A stretch of 8,435 bases of DNA from Acidimicrobiaceae bacterium (GTDB taxonomy: Bacteria > Actinomycetota > Acidimicrobiia > Acidimicrobiales > Bog-793): the NCBI GenBank assembly GCA_027459565.1, contig DAIDIA010000239.1, positions 1-8,435 on the forward strand, in the 5' to 3' direction. The number at the start of each line of letters is the position of its first letter. Within the stretch, counting starts at the first letter, position 1. Shown here piece by piece: positions 6,798 to 8,435 of this stretch. The notes under the pieces are model-generated. The model worked only from the letters and a program-made list of their open reading frames with translations. It did no database searches and was not told the origin of the DNA. Both the position numbers and the translations under genes were made by a program.

Positions 6798-7520
6798 ATG
6801 ACAGCGACGCAAGCAACGCATGAAGTTCTGAGTCCGGATGCACTCATTGAGTCGCTTGAGGCCATTCGTCAGGAGCACTACAAGAAGTATCCCTACCGGA
6901 TCAAGACGATTCAGAGCAAGGATGAACTTCCCGGGCTTGCTGCATCAAAACTCCGCTCGCACTCGGGAGGAGACATCAATCATCGATTCGAAGGTGAACG
7001 CTATATCAACTGCACAGACAAGGCGATGCGTCGCAAGCAGCTCCGCAAACTTGTTGACGAAGGGGGTGAGGTCGTTGTGGGCGGAACAAAGGTGAGTCAC
7101 CCATTGCTTGCCAAATGGGAGTCACAGTCTTTTGGGCTTACTCCGGAGGAGATCGAAGACGCCGAACGCTCCGACGCAGATCCTGCGGTGTTGATCTGGC
7201 GGGGCTGGCACGTCAGCCGGGACCGCTTTTACCCGTTTCCGGTTTCGATTGGTAGCGGACTGGTCGGGGAGGGAGAGAACCGCCTCTTCGCCGAACAGCA
7301 GATGTTGGCGATCGAGAACGATGCCGAGACGTTTCGAAATTGGGGAATGCCGCATATTGAAGAGGCACTTTTGAATCGCAAGGAGCACGCAGGAATCGAC
7401 GTGGAGCATGCCGAATTCAACGAGCGGGTTATCAAGGAGTACTGCACGACACCGAGACTCCAAGAACAGATTCGGCAGGTATTCATCCTGCGACTTCAGC
7501 AGCGCGCCCGCATCAAGTAG
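6798..7520 (+). CDS. Heme-oxygenase-like (PqqC/CADD/TenA-fold) putative di-metal oxygenase or oxidase
   Basis: A 240-residue cytosolic, mostly helical protein. It resembles iron-containing redox enzymes of the heme-oxygenase-like superfamily, related to PqqC, TenA, the Chlamydia CADD pABA-forming enzyme and di-iron oxidases such as UndA and BesC. The clearest evidence is the metal-ligand set: KLVDEGGE (Glu88/Glu91), His101 in KVSHPLL, Glu166 in FAEQQ, and His197-x3-Asp201-x2-His204 in EHAGIDVEH. Spacing Glu166 to His197 (31) is close to that in CADD (E142 to H174). The C-terminal helix after DVEH (EYCTTPRLQEQIRQVF) aligns with the end of PqqC. Residues 1-75 diverge from the family. About ten extra residues lie between the first pair and Glu166. 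The next gene is a remote paralogue 46 bp downstream (shared RKLV-x4-G-xVVV and LF/LYA segments). PQQ synthesis itself is unlikely: no pqqA, D or E here. Substrate unknown. Confidence 0.72.
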   Translation: MTATQATHEVLSPDALIESLEAIRQEHYKKYPYRIKTIQSKDELPGLAASKLRSHSGGDINHRFEGERYINCTDKAMRRKQLRKLVDEGGEVVVGGTKVSHPLLAKWESQSFGLTPEEIEDAERSDADPAVLIWRGWHVSRDRFYPFPVSIGSGLVGEGENRLFAEQQMLAIENDAETFRNWGMPHIEEALLNRKEHAGIDVEHAEFNERVIKEYCTTPRLQEQIRQVFILRLQQRARIK

Positions 7521-7545
7521 CCAGAACTTCACTCGTCCTACTCTT

Positions 7546-7566
7546 CTCCTCGAAGGAGCATGTCGT
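7546..7566 (+). promoter_or_regulatory. Ribosome-binding site at 7553-7558 within a small hairpin
   Basis: AAGGAG at 7553-7558 lies 8 nt before ATG 7567. It is also the 3' arm of a perfect 5-bp stem CTCCT (7546-7550) / AGGAG (7554-7558) with a CGA loop, so the site could be masked in the free RNA. It decides the start: the frame is open back to 7408 inside the upstream gene, but those residues have no family similarity. Confidence 0.6.
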
Positions 7567-8382
7567 ATGTCTCAGCTTCCCTATGGGCCCCATGACCTGG
7601 CTCAGCCCTCGCTCGATCCAAGCGCGTTTCTCGAACTTCTCGAGAGCGACTTTGCGCGTAAGACCAACGCCATGCCGCCTGTTTACGAGCAGCTCATCGC
7701 GGGCACGCTCGAGCCCGAGACCCTGAAATGTTGGGTAAAGGATATGTATCTCTATTGGGACGCCCTGTATTTCAGCACCGCCGCGATTTTCATCAAAACC
7801 AACGAGCCCAAATCTCGCGAGGGGATGCTGCGAAAACTTGTGGAGGTTGAGGGCCGAGTCGTCGTCAATGACATTGTTCCGGACTGGACGAACCCGGCGT
7901 ATGAGGAGATGTGGTTGCAGTTCGCCACGGGAATGGGCCTTTCGCGAGATGAAGTGACGTCATGGCAAACATTTACGAGAAGCTTCTTCAGCATTTCCAC
8001 ATTGTGCCTCTATGCGCGGGGATGGGAGTGGACATGGCTCGATGGAATTGCAAACCTTTACGCGGCTGATTGCTTCTATCTTGAGTACTTTCCACGGATA
8101 GCCGATTCACTTCGTGAAAACTACGGATGCACGGAGGAATCACTCAGAGTGTTTGAGGCGGTTGTCAACGACGCAAAGGAAAACGTCGTCTTTGAACGTG
8201 AATCACTTGGATTCTGGGCATGTTCGACAGAGCGCCAGCTGACCGCAGCACGTGCCTTCCGGGAGCGGATCGACATTGAACATCAACTCCTTGCCTCGAT
8301 TGACGAGCTGATCAGCACAGGCGAGCTACCTTTTCAGATTCCGGCCGGCGCAGTAATACCTTCGTTGCTGGATCGGACCTAG
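7567..8382 (+). CDS. PqqC/TenA-fold protein lacking the metal-ligand histidines
   Basis: A 271-residue helical, cytosolic protein with the PqqC/TenA layout. It shows the helix pair LIAGTLEPETLKCWVKDMYLY (about 43-63), then STAAIFIKTNEP and REGMLRKLVEVEG (about 84-96), GMGLSRDEV (112-120), a middle helix with LYAADCFYLEYFPRIAD (154-170), and a final long helix bundle. Aligned with the gene before it, all three ligand histidines are missing: His101 becomes Asn109, and His197/Asp201/His204 become Glu195/Phe199/Glu202; Glu166 becomes Ala157. PqqC's substrate-binding histidines are absent too. It is therefore unlikely to bind a di-metal site. It may be a structural or substrate-binding partner of the upstream protein, or a cofactor-free enzyme. 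The C-terminal tail after about 250 is Pro-rich. It lies 46 bp after the previous gene and 29 bp before the next start, an operon layout. Confidence 0.75.
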   Translation: MSQLPYGPHDLAQPSLDPSAFLELLESDFARKTNAMPPVYEQLIAGTLEPETLKCWVKDMYLYWDALYFSTAAIFIKTNEPKSREGMLRKLVEVEGRVVVNDIVPDWTNPAYEEMWLQFATGMGLSRDEVTSWQTFTRSFFSISTLCLYARGWEWTWLDGIANLYAADCFYLEYFPRIADSLRENYGCTEESLRVFEAVVNDAKENVVFERESLGFWACSTERQLTAARAFRERIDIEHQLLASIDELISTGELPFQIPAGAVIPSLLDRT

Positions 8383-8385
8383 GTA

Positions 8386-8411
8386 CTGGAGCTTTCCTTA
8401 GAGGATTCCAG
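8386..8411 (+). promoter_or_regulatory. Leader hairpin covering the ribosome-binding site of the next gene
   Basis: An outer stem CTGGA (8386-8390) / TCCAG (8407-8411) encloses an inner stem TCCT (8395-8398) / AGGA (8402-8405) with a 3-nt loop. The inner 3' arm is part of the Shine-Dalgarno AGAGGA (8400-8405), and the structure ends one base before ATG 8412. Confidence 0.45.
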
Positions 8412-8435
8412 ATGTCATTCGGTACGGTTCCTCGA
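8412..8435 (+). CDS. Start of a third operon gene (truncated by window end)
   Basis: ATG 8412 follows AGAGGA (8400-8405) by 6 nt and opens a frame of eight codons (MSFGTVPR) to the end of the window. It lies 29 bp after the stop of the PqqC-like gene on the same strand, so it is very probably the next gene in the operon. Eight residues do not allow a family call. Confidence 0.6.

Noticed and set aside
7408..7566. N-terminal extension of the second PqqC-fold gene
   Set aside because: It overlaps the end of the upstream gene and is Ser/Arg-rich without family similarity; a good ribosome-binding site precedes ATG 7567.
6798..8382. Annotation of the two PqqC-like genes as PQQ biosynthesis
   Set aside because: No pqqA, pqqD or pqqE in view, and PqqC active-site histidines are not conserved in the second protein; the first fits the CADD-like metal-ligand pattern better.

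Overview
The window looks like chromosomal DNA of a free-living bacterium with mid-50s % GC (by eye). It probably belongs to Actinomycetota, perhaps near Acidimicrobiia. That guess rests on the soluble polyprenol-phosphate mannose synthase, whose sequence style (DSDFSH, GGSIPDW, TAGFR, GYGFQIEM, ESKMS, VTRWGLRR) fits that group, and on menaquinone genes of the classical isochorismate route. It is inference, not a database match. No rRNA, tRNA, insertion sequence, CRISPR or phage gene was seen.

Layout. At 1-743 (+) is the 3' part of a Ppx/GppA-type gene, cut by the window edge. It converges on a membrane protein of the UPF0104 / lysyl-PG-synthase transmembrane (flippase-like) family at 757-1845 (-). 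Across a 185-bp divergent spacer, a two-gene (+) operon follows: an AI-2E-type membrane permease (2031-3140) and the polyprenol-phosphate mannosyltransferase (3155-3892). These converge on a (-) pair read in the order menG then menF: demethylmenaquinone methyltransferase (5886-5182) and isochorismate synthase (5185-3902), joined by an ATGA overlap. Upstream of menG lie about 390 bp with no convincing gene, then a small Rieske [2Fe-2S] ferredoxin (6617-6273, -).

The right end is the least ordinary part. Divergent from the Rieske gene, across about 180 bp, is a (+) operon of two neighbouring proteins of the PqqC/TenA/CADD (heme-oxygenase-like) fold, 6798-7520 and 7567-8382. A third (+) reading frame begins at 8412 and runs off the window. 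The two proteins are remote paralogues. The first keeps a plausible full set of metal ligands for a heme-oxygenase-like di-metal oxygenase/oxidase: Glu88 or Glu91, His101, Glu166 and His197-x3-Asp201-x2-His204. The second has the better preserved N-terminal half of the fold but has lost every histidine ligand. A ligand-bearing subunit, a ligand-less partner and a Rieske electron carrier together look like a multi-component oxygenase. Its substrate cannot be told from the window. Nearby menG/menF make a quinone-related or aromatic substrate one possibility.

Regulation visible in the sequence: good Shine-Dalgarno sites precede 2031, 6798, 7567 and 8412. In the last three, the ribosome-binding site can pair with a short segment just upstream, a recurring leader architecture worth testing.
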